From the NCBI GenBank assembly GCA_001297265.1, contig LIHB01000030.1, positions 124,001-188,000 of the forward strand: a stretch of 64,000 nt of DNA. Direction: 5' to 3'. Position 1 is the stretch's first letter; the number at the start of each line of letters is the position of its first letter. Origin of the DNA: Mycosphaerella arachidis. Lineage: Eukaryota; Ascomycota; Dothideomycetes; Mycosphaerellales; Mycosphaerellaceae. Below, piece after piece: positions 20,290 to 31,123 of this stretch. A program made the position numbers and the translations under genes. The notes beneath the pieces were generated by a model, which saw nothing but the letters and a program-made list of their open reading frames with translations, ran no database searches and was not told the origin of the DNA.

Positions 20290-22239
20290 ATGGCGACGGC
20301 TGAAAAGGCCGAGACTGTCAGCTACGACAACTTCAACGAGAAATGCGACAATACCACAAGTCGGGTCAACTCTGTACAGCTGGAGGACCAGTCGAAGTTA
20401 CAGGATGACCTCGTCCCAGCGGACACCTACTCCAGCGGCACTACGATGTGGTTGAGTCTGTTAGGAGTAGCTACTGCATACTTCCTAGTACCTCTCGACG
20501 TGGTATGTCTATCCTTCCCGCCACTTTTTCTTTCAATGGCAACCTAATGTATTCAAGAGTATTGTTGCCACCGCCATCCCCAAAATCACCGACCAATTCC
20601 AGAGGATCGATGATGTAGCATTCTATGGCAGCGCTTTTCTCATGGCTCTGGGCGGGTTTCAAAGCGCTTGGGGTAAGGCTTTAAAGTACTTCCCAATCAA
20701 AGCGACGTACCTGGCGAGCATCTTCATCTTCGAGGTTGGGAGTCTATTGTGTGGACTTGCGCCAAGTTCGATGGTGTTTGTCATTGGGAGGGCGATCGCA
20801 GGTAGTGGGGCGGCGGGGATTGCGTGCGGGAGTAATACGATAAGTGAGTAAGATAAGATGAGAGACGCGGAAGGCTGGTGATAGGATGCTGATGTGATGC
20901 AGTTGCTGTGATTACGCCCCCGCAGAAACGGCCAATCCTCACGAGCGTGATGGGTGCAGTGTATGGCATCTCATCTGTTGTTGGGCCACTACTAGGTGGT
21001 GCTATCACTGAAAAAGTCTCGTGGAGGTGGTGTAAGCAGATGCCCTGCAGTGCTTCCAGAATCTGACAGCATCCGCTAACATGACATGATGCTCAGGCTT
21101 CTACATTAACCTCCCGCTCGGCGCCGTAGCAGCTGGCATCTCACTCTTGGTCCTAACAATTCCCTCTAGGGTCAAACCACCTTCCACAATTCTGAAAGAG
21201 AAACTCCTCCAAATGGACTTCCCAGGTATCGCCCTCGCAATGGCCATGGCCATTTCCCTTTTCCTTGCTCTCCATTACGGCGGCATATCCCATGCTTGGT
21301 CCTCTGCTCTCGTCATTGGCCTCCTCGTCGGTTTCGCCCTCATCTTAGTCACCTTTGTCGCATGGGAACTCTATCAAGGAGACCGCGCAGCCGTTCCACA
21401 GCGTCTCCTAGGCAAACGGTACATGTGGGTCAACTCCATCTTTACAGCAGCGTTCGCAGGATCCTTCAACATTGGATTGTACTATATCCCGATATACTTC
21501 CAGAGTGTGAGTGGTGATACGCCGATGTGGTCTGGGATCAAGAATATTCCGGTCATTTCCTCGGTGGCGATCACGATCATTGTATCGGGGCTGGTGGCTT
21601 CGAGGACAGGCATCGCCGGGCCGATTATGCCTTTTGGCGCAAGTGTTGCGACGGTGGGAGTTGGCCTACTGTACATGCTGGATATTGGAACGGCGACAGG
21701 GAAATGGGTTGGGTTAGTACACGTGACTTGAAATGTGAATGCTTGCAATTGCTAACCCTTCGGCAGATATCAGATCGTGGTTGGCATTGGTTGGGGATCA
21801 GCTTTCCAGATTCCAATGATTGTCGCTCAGGGTACTTCTGACGCGAGGGATATATCGTCCGTAACTGCTATCATCTTGTGTACGTTGCACGACGTCAATC
21901 ATTACGGCGTTCAGTTGATGATTCGCAGTCTTCCAAACTTTCGGCGCATCTCTTGCCCTGGCAGCCGCACAAGCCGCTTTCTCGAATCAACTCATCAAGA
22001 CACTTCCCACGACAGCGCCAACTGTAGCTCCCGCAAAGGTCATTGCAACTGGTGCTACTGCACTGAGGCATGTCTTCGATCCGAGTCAGGTCAGAGGAAT
22101 TCTAGAAGCTTATGTGGTAGGGCTACAAGCTGTGTGGTCCGTAGCGATCGCTATCACTGGGCTTGCAGTACTGGTCAGCTTTTGCGGTCGGTGGCAGCGA
22201 CTTGATCTGAAACTGGGTAAGGCGAAGACGGCGGCTTAA
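20290..22239 (+). CDS. MFS exporter, DHA2 (14-TM) drug/toxin efflux type
   Basis: Proton-coupled plasma-membrane efflux pump by family. Six exons, introns at 20503-20557, 20844-20902, 21032-21096, 21713-21766 and 21880-21928, all GT-AG and frame-consistent, giving 555 residues. The model reads through the conserved TM1 motif DVSIVATAIPKITDQF and GSAFLMALGGFQSAWG. Next come VFVIGRAIAGSGAAGIACGS (TM4/antiporter region), MGAVYGISSVVGPLLGGAI (motif C, GxxxGPxxGG) and WRWCFYINLPLGA. These are hallmark sequences of the fungal DHA2 family. A cytosolic Ser/Glu-rich N-tail precedes TM1. Substrate unknown; no biosynthetic core gene lies nearby. Confidence 0.9.
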
Positions 22240-22511
22240 GATACCCCATGGGTGCCATGGAAGGTATGAGAAAGCTTTCAGACGGCGTCCAGATCCCACC
22301 TGTCGTTGCCGACCCGGCACCACAGTGATGACTTATGAATACTGTAACGTAACAATCTAGTACTGTGTATGATCGGTCGTGTATACTCGCATCTCGACCG
22401 GTTAAAAAGTATCGTGCATGAGGTAACGCCGACAACGGAGACAAAGGGAGCCGTACAATGCCAACATGCATAGTAGTTTTGAACCATGACTTCACCTGGT
22501 AGCTACACATT

Positions 22512-22988
22512 TTGCCCATTCATGTATCGCTGAGTACAGCCTCGATAAAACAGTTAAAGTGTCACGACATCATTCCTGCCGCAAAGCCTTGCTTCCAGCT
22601 CCATAGCTCAAATCCATCAGACCGCAGACACTGTCTACAGATATTCCCTAGACCACTTCAACGCACCATCGAGAGATCGATACCAAGTGATATCCTCCTC
22701 ATATCTTCACTGCCTCCTCTCCTAACACTTCCCCAGATCATCACTCAACACGACCCCGACGGACTCATCTGCGAAGACACGGGCCTCGATTTCAAATGTA
22801 CAGACAAGCTCGTCTTTATCCAGATCTTCCAACGAGGACGCGATGCTGCGACGAAGCAGGCATTCTATGTGGAGCTGGCGAAGGCTTTGAAGGAAAGTTA
22901 TGGGCTGGAGGCAGATGATCTGATCATTATTGTCACTGGGCACGAAATGGAGGGTTGGAGTTTTGGGAATGGGGAGGCGCAGTTTTGA
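22512..22988 (+). pseudogene. Tautomerase-superfamily (cis-CaaD/4-OT-like) ORF lacking an ATG
   Basis: The C-terminal half matches small tautomerases: FIQIFQRGRDAATKQAFYVE, LAKALKESYGLEADDLIII and the ending WSFGNGEAQF. The frame also reads PIHVSLSTASIKQLKCHDII at its 5' end, the place where family members begin with Met-Pro (the catalytic N-terminal Pro). Here that codon is TTG (22512), and no ATG occurs before residue 145. Either the start codon is mutated, a non-ATG start is used, or the first exon is unrecognised. The family fit is good for the C-terminus; whether the gene works is doubtful. Confidence 0.5.
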
Positions 22989-23218
22989 ACTGGGACGTTG
23001 TGATGTGTATGCTGAGCGTATGGTATAAAGGATAAAGGAGTGGACTTGCTACATATGCCATGACTATTGTAGACGATGATGAATTCACGTAATCCACGTT
23101 TCTAGGGCGTTTCACGACTGCGAAAGCAGTCTCCAGACCGGAACAAATGCCCCACGAACATGTCTCGCAACGCGCCTACATGAAAATTAAGCAATAAAGA
23201 CCAAGCAACGCCATAAAA

Positions 23219-24141
23219 TCAGTAGTACATATACCTGCTACGCGTATCAGGATTCCAATCCTCGTTCTCAATATTCGTCTTCAAATCTTCCATCAATGGA
23301 AGTACTTGCTGCATATAAGTTTCTTCGTCAACCATGGGCTTGCTTGGACGGGCTTCCAGAGTAATAGTCTGAGCCACTTCGTCAAAGCTCCATGCCCACC
23401 AGGTCTTCTCCGGAGTAGGCGGGGATTTATCGTACCGCTCGTGATGATCGACTTTGAGGATAAGAGCGATCAGACGGTTGTACCAGGTCTTCAAGCTGCC
23501 TTTGACGAGAGCTGCGTTCCGGACGATGACGAAGCGCTTGACATTTTGGAGCTGGCGCAAAAGCTTGACGATGTCGGCTGTGAAGTCGAAGAGGTAGTGC
23601 CAGCGGCTGGAGCGGTGTAGCACGATCGTTAGCGTATCGATTTTGAGAGACGATGAGCCGAAAGGGTATTCGCCCCATTCCAATAGCTTCCTGAAGTGTC
23701 TGTTGTCGGCGACCTGAAAAGAGAATCTGTGAGTAGGTAAAGTCCAAGGGTTCGAGGTGCTCAACTGACGAGAGCGATCGATCTGATAGCTGCAACTTTT
23801 TTCGGATGTAGCATCGAGAGCTCGTGGGAGATGTCAAGGAACATGTTGGACACCACGAAGTTCGTTCGGCTGAAGGCAACGAGGCACCCATCTTGATAGA
23901 ATTGCCGACAAGTCAGGAGTGGGCCCAGCTGTTTGGCGGATGAATAATTTTCATCAAGATATATTCCACTGCTACCTCCGGAGTTTGCGAAGCCATGAGT
24001 ATAGCCGTCTTCGAATACTTGTTCCAGAATGTGTACACGGAGCTCTGCGGGGAGTGAGGAGAGAGATTGTGGTTTTCGTTCTTTGACTGGGGCAATGTAC
24101 ACTGCCGAGTCTTCCCTCTGTGTCGTTGAAAGCATCTCCAT
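23219..24141 (-). CDS. F-box-like protein of unknown function
   Basis: Two exons, intron 23714-23769 (donor GTCAGT, acceptor TTTTCAG, phase 0), 288 residues. Near residue 25-45 the sequence LSSLPAELRVHILEQVFEDG has the Leu-Pro-x-Glu-Leu pattern of fungal F-box-like N-termini, which usually recruit substrates to SCF ubiquitin ligases. TCRQFYQDGCLVAFSRTNFV follows, as in many fungal paralogues. The remainder (LKIDTLTIVLHRSSRWHYLF and VKRFVIVRNAALVKGS) is strand/helix alternating, without recognisable repeats. Intact by this model. Partner and substrate unknown. Confidence 0.68.
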
Positions 24142-24749
24142 ATCTGCTCAATTTTGACGATTCTGTATATTTCGTCCTACTTTTGGCGGGAGTGTTGTCA
24201 GGAGGTAGGGTGGGGAAGTGATAGGATTTTAGCGTCAACGATGTCGGATGGGAGCCGGGGAGCTTGGCCATGCGTGGACGACATTAACTACACGTCGCGA
24301 AGGAAAACAACGTCGACATCCAAGCGCCCAACACGCTGGCATGCGAGCACTGCTCACGCTAGCAAGTGCAGTGAATACGAGCGCGAACGGACTTCAGGCC
24401 AAGTCAGGCAGGAGCTCAGGCAGGTGCATGGTCGCTTCGATGCGGTTGAAGCAACAAGCCCTGGGGCCGTGTCGGCATTGAGTGAGGGTCGGCCAACGCT
24501 GGAGGAGATTCCATGAAGTGACCGTTGATGTCTGTGATGGTCTACTTCTGGCAGGAGCATTGACACCTCCTGCGCTCAAGTCGGCGCTTTTGGTGAAGGA
24601 CGAAGCAAGATCGCGCGTGGTTTTCCTATAAGCCTGCTCAGGCCACAGGGCGAGAATTGTCTGGAAAACTCCACTGTTGGATGATGTACTACTCGGACTA
24701 TTGCTTGCCATGGCTGTTGCTACCGAGGAACGGAGTGTGCCAGACACGC
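24142..24749. other. Intergenic with one Ser-rich ORF of doubtful status
   Basis: A minus-strand frame at 24394-24747 (up to 117 codons, including MASNSPSSTSSNSGVFQT) is open, but has no domain and lies just downstream of the secreted-protein gene. No other content recognised. Confidence 0.3.
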
Positions 24750-25355
24750 CTACCCTTGCTTGGTCTTTAGCGCAACCACTTTGGCGCCATCGACATCATA
24801 CAGATTCCCACCGGCCTTCCACTTGAGCCACCAAACATTGTCCGTCTCTGTCGGCGTTATGTACCAGCTGTCTTGCAACAGACCAGCAGACGAAAGCCAC
24901 GACAGCTGAGATCCATACACGAAGAACCCTGTCGTGGTCAGGCCTGCGCTGTCGCTTGCATCTGTCAGGACCGCCGAGTCTTGGGCACCGGTCGTCGTGT
25001 TGATTGCCAGATACGATGCTGTCCAATCGGCGGAGGAGCCATTGATCGGGGTCGCAATCAAGTGTGTGTCATTGTCCAGGGTGACTATTCTTTGGCGTCA
25101 GTGCCTCATGCTGCTAATATTGCGGAGGTCCAACTCACAAGAGACATATGTTCCACTGGTCCCAGTCTGCGAGAGATTGCCAAGGTATGCGGTGGAGTCC
25201 TTCACGAAGACTGGCACGCCGGAGAGACCGCCGGCATACGCGTAGACCTGCCCCAGGTCATTGGCAGTGCGTTTTTGGTGTTGCATCTGCAAAGACGATG
25301 AATTGACCAGCGCCAGAAGCAGTGCAAGGCATAGGAGACGAGTCGAAAGTCCCAT
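24750..25355 (-). CDS. Small secreted protein of unknown function
   Basis: Two exons, intron 25085-25138 (GTGAGT...TAG), 183 residues. The N-terminus is a strong signal peptide (MGLSTRLLCLALLLALVNSS), and the mature part has at least five N-x-S/T sites. Strand-like blocks (QVYAYAGGLSGVPVFVKDS, then LTTTGFFVYGSQLSWLSSAG) and an ending with WWLKWKAGGNLYDVDG match a common fungal family of about 190-residue secreted proteins with no assigned function. There is no GPI-anchor signal and few Cys. Likely extracellular; an effector or cell-wall role would be speculation. Confidence 0.78.
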
Positions 25356-26546
25356 GGCAACAGATATGATGTAAGTTGATGGCGGCGACTGAAGCTGAAC
25401 GTAACGCAGGCGAACCGCCCGGAGAGGAGCAACCAAGCTCATATATCTTCGCCATCGCTCGTGGAAGGGAGCATGCTCCTCAATCAACCACACGTCCATG
25501 CATTTGAAGCAGGCTCATCTGATTGCAGTGCAGCTGCAGCGACACAACACCCAATCCGACCCTGGCTGCATCGACGCAGCACACTCTGCGGAAGACTGCT
25601 CAAAGGAGAGACATTGGGCTTTGTCGCTATAGCGGTCGTCTATACCGCATGAATCCCTGCAGCCGACCAAAATGTGGCGCGCTTTGCTCTAGGCAGGTAC
25701 GTATGCACTTCGTCTGCATGCGCGAGCTGGTTCGTCGGCATGATCTCGGCTCATGGAACAAGCACTAACCTGTCAAACCGTAACCTTCGCTGCATGTGCC
25801 AATAAGGCACACGAAGCGGACACGCATGTCATATGGTCTTACCTGTCGCCGCATAGTGTTTTAAAACACCTGAGCCATGTTTCAGCTGGATGGACGGAGT
25901 GTTCAGCATCCGTACGATACAAGAGATCATACGTCCCGGTACTCGACCCGGAATCAGGGCGTGCGTCCGCTGCCAGCTGCATATGTGGTCCCGGACAGAG
26001 TGGCATTGCCATCTATAACAAAGCTCCACCAGTCGATGACTACGCACGACTGCGATCGGGGCGTGTGTCGAGACGGCAGCTCTACACCACGTGGATGCCA
26101 GCATGATCCAACATTTCGCATCGAACGGGTGGGATGTCGTCAATGGCGTTGTTGATGGTGTCCAGAGCTGCTTCTCGGTAGAGTGGTGTTGGCCGTGTGG
26201 CACTGTGCTGGCGTCTTCAACTTCATATCCTGGGTCTTTGTGGTCGCCACATGTCTAACCCACACATCGGCGGTGGAATCGAGCCAGCGCGCACTCTGCA
26301 AGGCATGCGGTCTGGCCATGACCCGGCGGTGAACCTCGTCCATGGCTCCACGTCCTTGCGTTGCCTCCTTGTGGCGAAACTGTGCTACGCGCGTCATCAG
26401 CTCTTTTGAGAATCGACCGCATCTACCAAATCTGTGGCCTCGGGATTCATCCATCATGCGGCAAATGTCCGCTCAACCATGGAAGAAGTTCAGGGCAGGC
26501 GGCAGCAAGGAGGTATCTACCCGGTGATTAATCGCACCTATGCACG
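25356..26546. other. Intergenic stretch, no gene recognised
   Basis: About 1.2 kb between the secreted-protein gene and the second HET pseudogene. Frames of 60-125 codons occur on both strands but overlap and show no family signature. Confidence 0.4.
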
Positions 26547-28287
26547 TTACTCTCCTAAGCTCAACAGCTTAGCATGGAGCTCTTGCATGAACTTACCAAA
26601 CCCGTCGTAAAACGAAAGCATGTTGCAAGCCCATCCCACATCTCGCGTTAGACCGAGAACCAGGACATTGAAGAGATCGTGTTCCGCCTTTGTTCCTGCT
26701 CCCCTCTGGTACTGGATATATCCTTCTCGCGCAGAGATCAAAGGTCGTCTTCGGAACCAGCTGAAAATACGGCGATACAAGTATGGTCCTCCGTCCAGGG
26801 TCGGGTACCCTGCGACCATCTGCATTAGTCTTCATCCTTAGCAGATCGGGGAGGCGCCGATAGATATCGGCGAGAATCGTGCAGCCGGAGCGCAACTCCT
26901 CGAGAACTTCATCTTCTCCAGGCATGCTCTTGGCGGTTCCAGTCCATTTCCAGATGGTTAAACGGGAACTGACATATTCCAATTCATAGGAAAGGACAGG
27001 CCCACCAGACAGGCGCCAGCCACAACTCTACAATATTGGGCAATTTGTCTATAAAAGTGATGAAAGAAGGTGCCCACGTACTAGCAGACATCGAAGCCGC
27101 TCCCATGTTGGCCATTGCTGTGGATTGACCCTCGAGTTTGTCCAGTATGGTAGAAGTGACGGCGAACGCCGCTGGATTGTAAGGTTGCGTTCGCAAAAAT
27201 CACTTCAATAGAGCCGAAGTCAGAGCTACAGTCTCTTATATAGCCACCAGTCGTTTCCTGGGAAGTCCGCATACTGCCAGATTTGCATCAGACCCTCTGT
27301 GAAGGCGCGGATGTACAGCGTCGAGAAAGGGACGTTGTGTTCGATCTTCATCGTGATACGACTCAGATCAAGCAGACCGAAGATCTTGTCATGAGGGACG
27401 GAGCACTCTTGGATGGCATATCCGACCAAGACGGTCCCGAGTGGTACGCGCGTGCCAGGATCGTGAAGTGCTTCGGCACGCTGCTCCAGAATCTGAACCG
27501 CTCGGACCATCTCTGGCATCCTGACGAAGGACCAAGTTCTTGGTGTTTGAACGAGGAACCGACCGAACAGCTCACGGTTCTCTGATTGTTTGTCAGTGCT
27601 ATCCTTCCCTGAGTACCCATTGAAGAAGTAATGGCCCAGTTCCAACAACACGGCTCAGTCCATGCAGAGCTCACCCCACCGCATTCCCAGTTGCTGCGCG
27701 AAGGCTATCTCCTGTACGATCCAGAGCCGAGTCCAATACTCCTCCAGCACGAGAAGCAGAGTCAAGACCATGGCGCTTTTGTTCGTCTTCTTTTCGTGGA
27801 ACAAGCGGCGAATACGCTGTCGAGAATAGCCAAGGCAAGTTCTAAGAATTCCGTCGACGCTCTGACAGTAAGCTCGACGCTGCTCAAGCTCGTCTGGAGC
27901 AAGTTTTCGACCTACCCCGAGCCATGCTTCCATTTGCGTGGCAGTTCTGTAGATCTCGCCCATCAGCTCGACTTGGATGGCTTTTTCGTAGGTGTCGGAT
28001 TGCTCAATGCAGAGGGCGTCGATGAAAATCAATTGTCGGTGTTGAGAAGCTAGTTTGAGCCAGGCGAAGAGGTTGTCTCTGACTAGTATGAATTGGTTGT
28101 TGATGGTTATGGCTTGCGAGGGTGCGTCTTTGCCCTAGCAGTTTGACCGAGCTGTATATGGAGTCGTCTCGTCGAGTGGGAAAGCCTTCATCTCGAAGGC
28201 GAGATTATCCTTCGACGTATTTCCACAGGAGTGTAGCAAACGGACCTGCGGTACGCCCAGAGGTATTTCGTCGTAGAGTGATGACAT
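26547..28287 (-). pseudogene. HET-domain (heterokaryon incompatibility) pseudogene 2
   Basis: The frame starts MSSLYDEIPLGVPQVRLLH and reaches PYTARSNC. A TAG (28135-28137) then stands where HET proteins have the Trp of LSYCWG. The same frame continues KDAPSQAITINNQFILVRDN, QLIFIDALCIEQSD and QVELMGEIYRTATQMEAWLG. WTRLWIVQEIAFAQQLGMRW follows, and a TGA (27655-27657) replaces a second Trp after LCMD. SVPHDKIFGLLDLSRITMKI belongs to the post-HET region. Downstream blocks (EVLEELRSGCTILADIYRRL, then ISAREGYIQYQRGAGTKAEH, ending LLSLGE) lie in shifted frames. It is a different HET subfamily from the one at 8.5-9.4 kb. Two nonsense codons plus frame breaks make it non-functional. Confidence 0.85.
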
Positions 28288-28659
28288 GCCGTTGCTTGCG
28301 CTGTGTGACAGCGAGTGAGATGTCTTCCTTGTGTCACCATTGCCGGCCAGCCTTGTATTAGACCAATGTCTCAGGTTTGGCCAGCTTGCACAGCCATTGC
28401 ACAACTGAAGGATCACCACCATTCGGAGCCAATATGGCTGCGCTAGTACGTCACTCCACCTACCATACAACATACAAGAGCGCGAGGACTTCAAACTTAT
28501 GTCGGGATACAAAATCTCCACAACCATAACAAAATCCCTCCCTCACACATTCTCAGCGCAATCCCCAGCAATCCCTCCACCCTGATCTCCCCAAACAAAT
28601 CAACCCTCGTCGCCCTACACTCCCCCTCCAAGACCCTAAACCTCCAAATCTCCAGACCA

Positions 28660-29010
28660 ACATCATATCCCTCGCCATCCCCGGAAATGCCCCCGGAAAG
28701 CCCCCCATAAACATAACAAGCTGCGTGAGTTTCTATATTTCAAGCTCGTATTGATCTCCACAAGCTCAACGTGATACTCCGGCCACTCCTTCGACAGAGC
28801 CTTCAGCGCTTCAACCAAAGTGGCGAGAGGTACTGCTATGGGGTTAGGGGGCTAAAGTGCAGGAGAGCTTGGGTTTCTGCGATGTATGTCGCGGCGTCTG
28901 CGAGGGTGCACTGGTGGAAGAAAAGAGGTTAAGGGCGGGAGGCAATGACGGGTGTTGATTAGTTCGACGACGGTGTGGACTTTGCGTTTTTGTGGTGGAT
29001 GGATGTGTAG
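28660..29010 (-). pseudogene. Unknown gene relic with frame break
   Basis: Minus-strand blocks read like real protein: KRKVHTVVELINTRHCLPPL, then CTLADAATYIAETQALLHFS in another frame. After a one-base break, IAVPLATLVEALKALSKEWP and EYHVELVEINTSLKY follow. I do not recognise the family. It lies upstream of HET pseudogene 2 and appears to be a further decayed gene. Ends are approximate. Confidence 0.35.
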
Positions 29011-29552
29011 TCGGGTTGGGTGTATGTGGCTATGAAGGCGAAGAGGGGAGCTGGGGGTGTACGAGAGATTTCATGGTGTTGTACGTGTAGTGATGTTCAA
29101 ATGGGGTGGTCATATGCCCCGGACGCGAAGCAGGCAAATTTTGTGTGAATCTGGAGAGATGTCTCCGATGCTCTGCTGACCGAGGCTTCGTCTGAGCGAG
29201 AGTCGACCCACCGTCGAAAGTCCAGAGCAATGGCCGGTACATCTACGTTGCACATGCTCATGTGTCCACCACATACCTGTAGGTAATCTCAGATTAGGAT
29301 GAAACCCCTGCAGCCTTTCTACACGAAAATCGAACAAGGTGCAAATCAAAACTCATATCACGCAATGCAAATTCTATTCTGCTTTCTCGCAAGGTCATCA
29401 TATCTGCGCAAAACACTCGTCACACAGCACCGCCCAGTCTCGCCGTAAGGGGTATCATCGAAACCGAGAACGCCAGCAGTCCCTTAGACCAATACCCAAA
29501 TCAGTCACGCCCCATTCTCCTCGTCGCTCGCATTGCCTTTCTCTGAGCCTTC
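29011..29552. other. Intergenic, 3' flank of SGF73
   Basis: No coding sequence supported. Confidence 0.4.
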
Positions 29553-30874
29553 CTAAGATCCAGATGCGATGCTCGGCCTCTTACTCGGAGCCACAGGCGC
29601 CATCATGCTCCTAGCACCAGGCACAACGTTCTTCCGCGGGTGAACCATACCATCTGCATCGACAGTAGGCGCCATTGCAGCATTGGGATGTCCAGCGGTT
29701 CCAGAGCCGCGTAGTCCTGGCCCTGGAGTTCCCGATCCGAAGAGCCCACCGCCAGCACCCATAGCTCCAGGGCCGAAGGTGAATGTGCCTCCAGCGGTCT
29801 TATGGCTTGGTCTGTGTCCGAACAACGTACCCTGCAGCCGATTGTACTCGTACTTCTTCCTCAACGGCACCCGCATAGGTTGATACAGCGGTACTCCGCC
29901 CCAATTCTGCGCAATGGCAGCCATAACAGCCTCTTTCTCCTCCTCACTGTCGACCGGCCCAATATCCAGATTATCATCATCCGGATTCGGCGCATTCGCA
30001 TCAAAGGCAGCTTTTTGCAACTTCGCCTGGTTCTTCCGTTGATATTCCATGAGGAGCTTGTCGTACGGTGCGCTCCTTCCTGGGACGCCTCGCTTCGCAC
30101 CCATGCTGTGGCTCTTGCACGTAAGACTTCTCGCACACTGTCCTCCCTGCGGCAGCTCCACACCGCACTGCTTCTCAACGTCAACAGGTGCCTTAGGCCG
30201 CGCAGCTTTCCCCTTCGGCTCATCTTTCTTCTTCTTCTTTTTGCTTGGTCCACCACCGTCTTCCGCACCACCATCCTCCGCTTTCCGCTTCTTGCTCGCC
30301 GTCATGCCGCCTTTGCTGGTCTTCTTGGCACCTTCCAAGCCATCTTCCTCCTCATCACTATCTGCCGCCTTCTCCTTCCGGGCAGCAGCATCACGTGCGT
30401 CTTTCGCTTCCTTCTTCTTGCGCTGCTTTTCTTGCTTCTTATTCAAGCAGGCTTCGATGTGCTTGGGCATAGCGAACTTGCTGACGGCGCGTTTGCAATG
30501 ATTGCACTTGGTAGTCTCTGCGCGGTCGGCCATAACGCGTTTGTTGGGGAAGGTCTTGCGGATGGTCTTGGGGAGGTCGACGCTGGGAGTGGAGCGGGCG
30601 CTGGTGTCGAGGGAGGGTGCTGCGGTGTTGATGACATCTTTGTTCCAGGCGCCGGGGTTGGTCGCGAGAGGGAGGCGTTTCTTGATGTCTGCTTTGGGTG
30701 ATGTGGGCTTTTCGTCGAGGTCGTCGAAGAGATTCGACAGCGATATGCTTTCTTCCTTGATCGGCCTGCCTTGGGACGACGGAGCTGTCGCCTGTCATTC
30801 AACGATATGCGACATGATGATGACTTGGGGTGGGACTCACTCTTGCGACTCATCGCTACGCCATTGGGCGCCAT
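29553..30874 (-). CDS. SGF73: SAGA complex deubiquitination-module subunit SGF73 (ataxin-7/SCA7 family)
   Basis: Anchors the H2B deubiquitinase module to the SAGA coactivator. Two exons: a 34-nt first exon, intron 30785-30840, then one long exon, giving 421 residues. The N-terminal zinc ribbon is CNHCKRAVSKFAMPKHIEAC at about residue 91-110, the segment that docks Ubp8/Sgf11 in yeast. A Lys/Glu-rich linker follows. The SCA7 domain, with CGVELPQGGQCARSLTCKSH and RSAPYDKLLMEYQ, spans about 205-265. A Gly/Pro-rich C-terminus binds the rest of SAGA in relatives. The adjacent acceptor in GCGACAG was chosen because it alone keeps the frame. The start lies 249 bp from the divergent TTI1 start. Confidence 0.9.
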
Positions 30875-31123
30875 CGCAGTCGGTATGCGCAGTCGGTGCT
30901 GCTAGATGTCCGGTGGAAGTCGTCTGGCCGAGGTTGTGACATACATGTGCAGCCTAGAGGCGCGAACTTGAACCAGAGGTCGAGTAGGGCCGGCTCAATC
31001 AAGCCGCCCATCAAAACTTAGGTAATATTCCGCCGGCTTCAACCTCATCTCTTGCTGCTACCCTTTGTACACACTTTATCAACAACCACGCATCGATATC
31101 GACAATGCCACCCATACACCAGC
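30875..31123. promoter_or_regulatory. Bidirectional promoter between SGF73 and TTI1
   Basis: Only 249 bp separate two divergent ATGs, so both genes must take their core promoters from here. No specific element was recognised. Confidence 0.55.

Noticed and set aside
25829..26203. 125-codon minus-strand frame in the 25-26.5 kb gap
   Set aside because: Composition rich in His/Trp/Cys typical of non-coding translation; no motif.
29802..30701. Long plus-strand frame (299 codons) opposite SGF73
   Set aside because: It is the antisense shadow of a well-supported SCA7-domain gene; its Leu/Arg-rich composition comes from the complementary strand.
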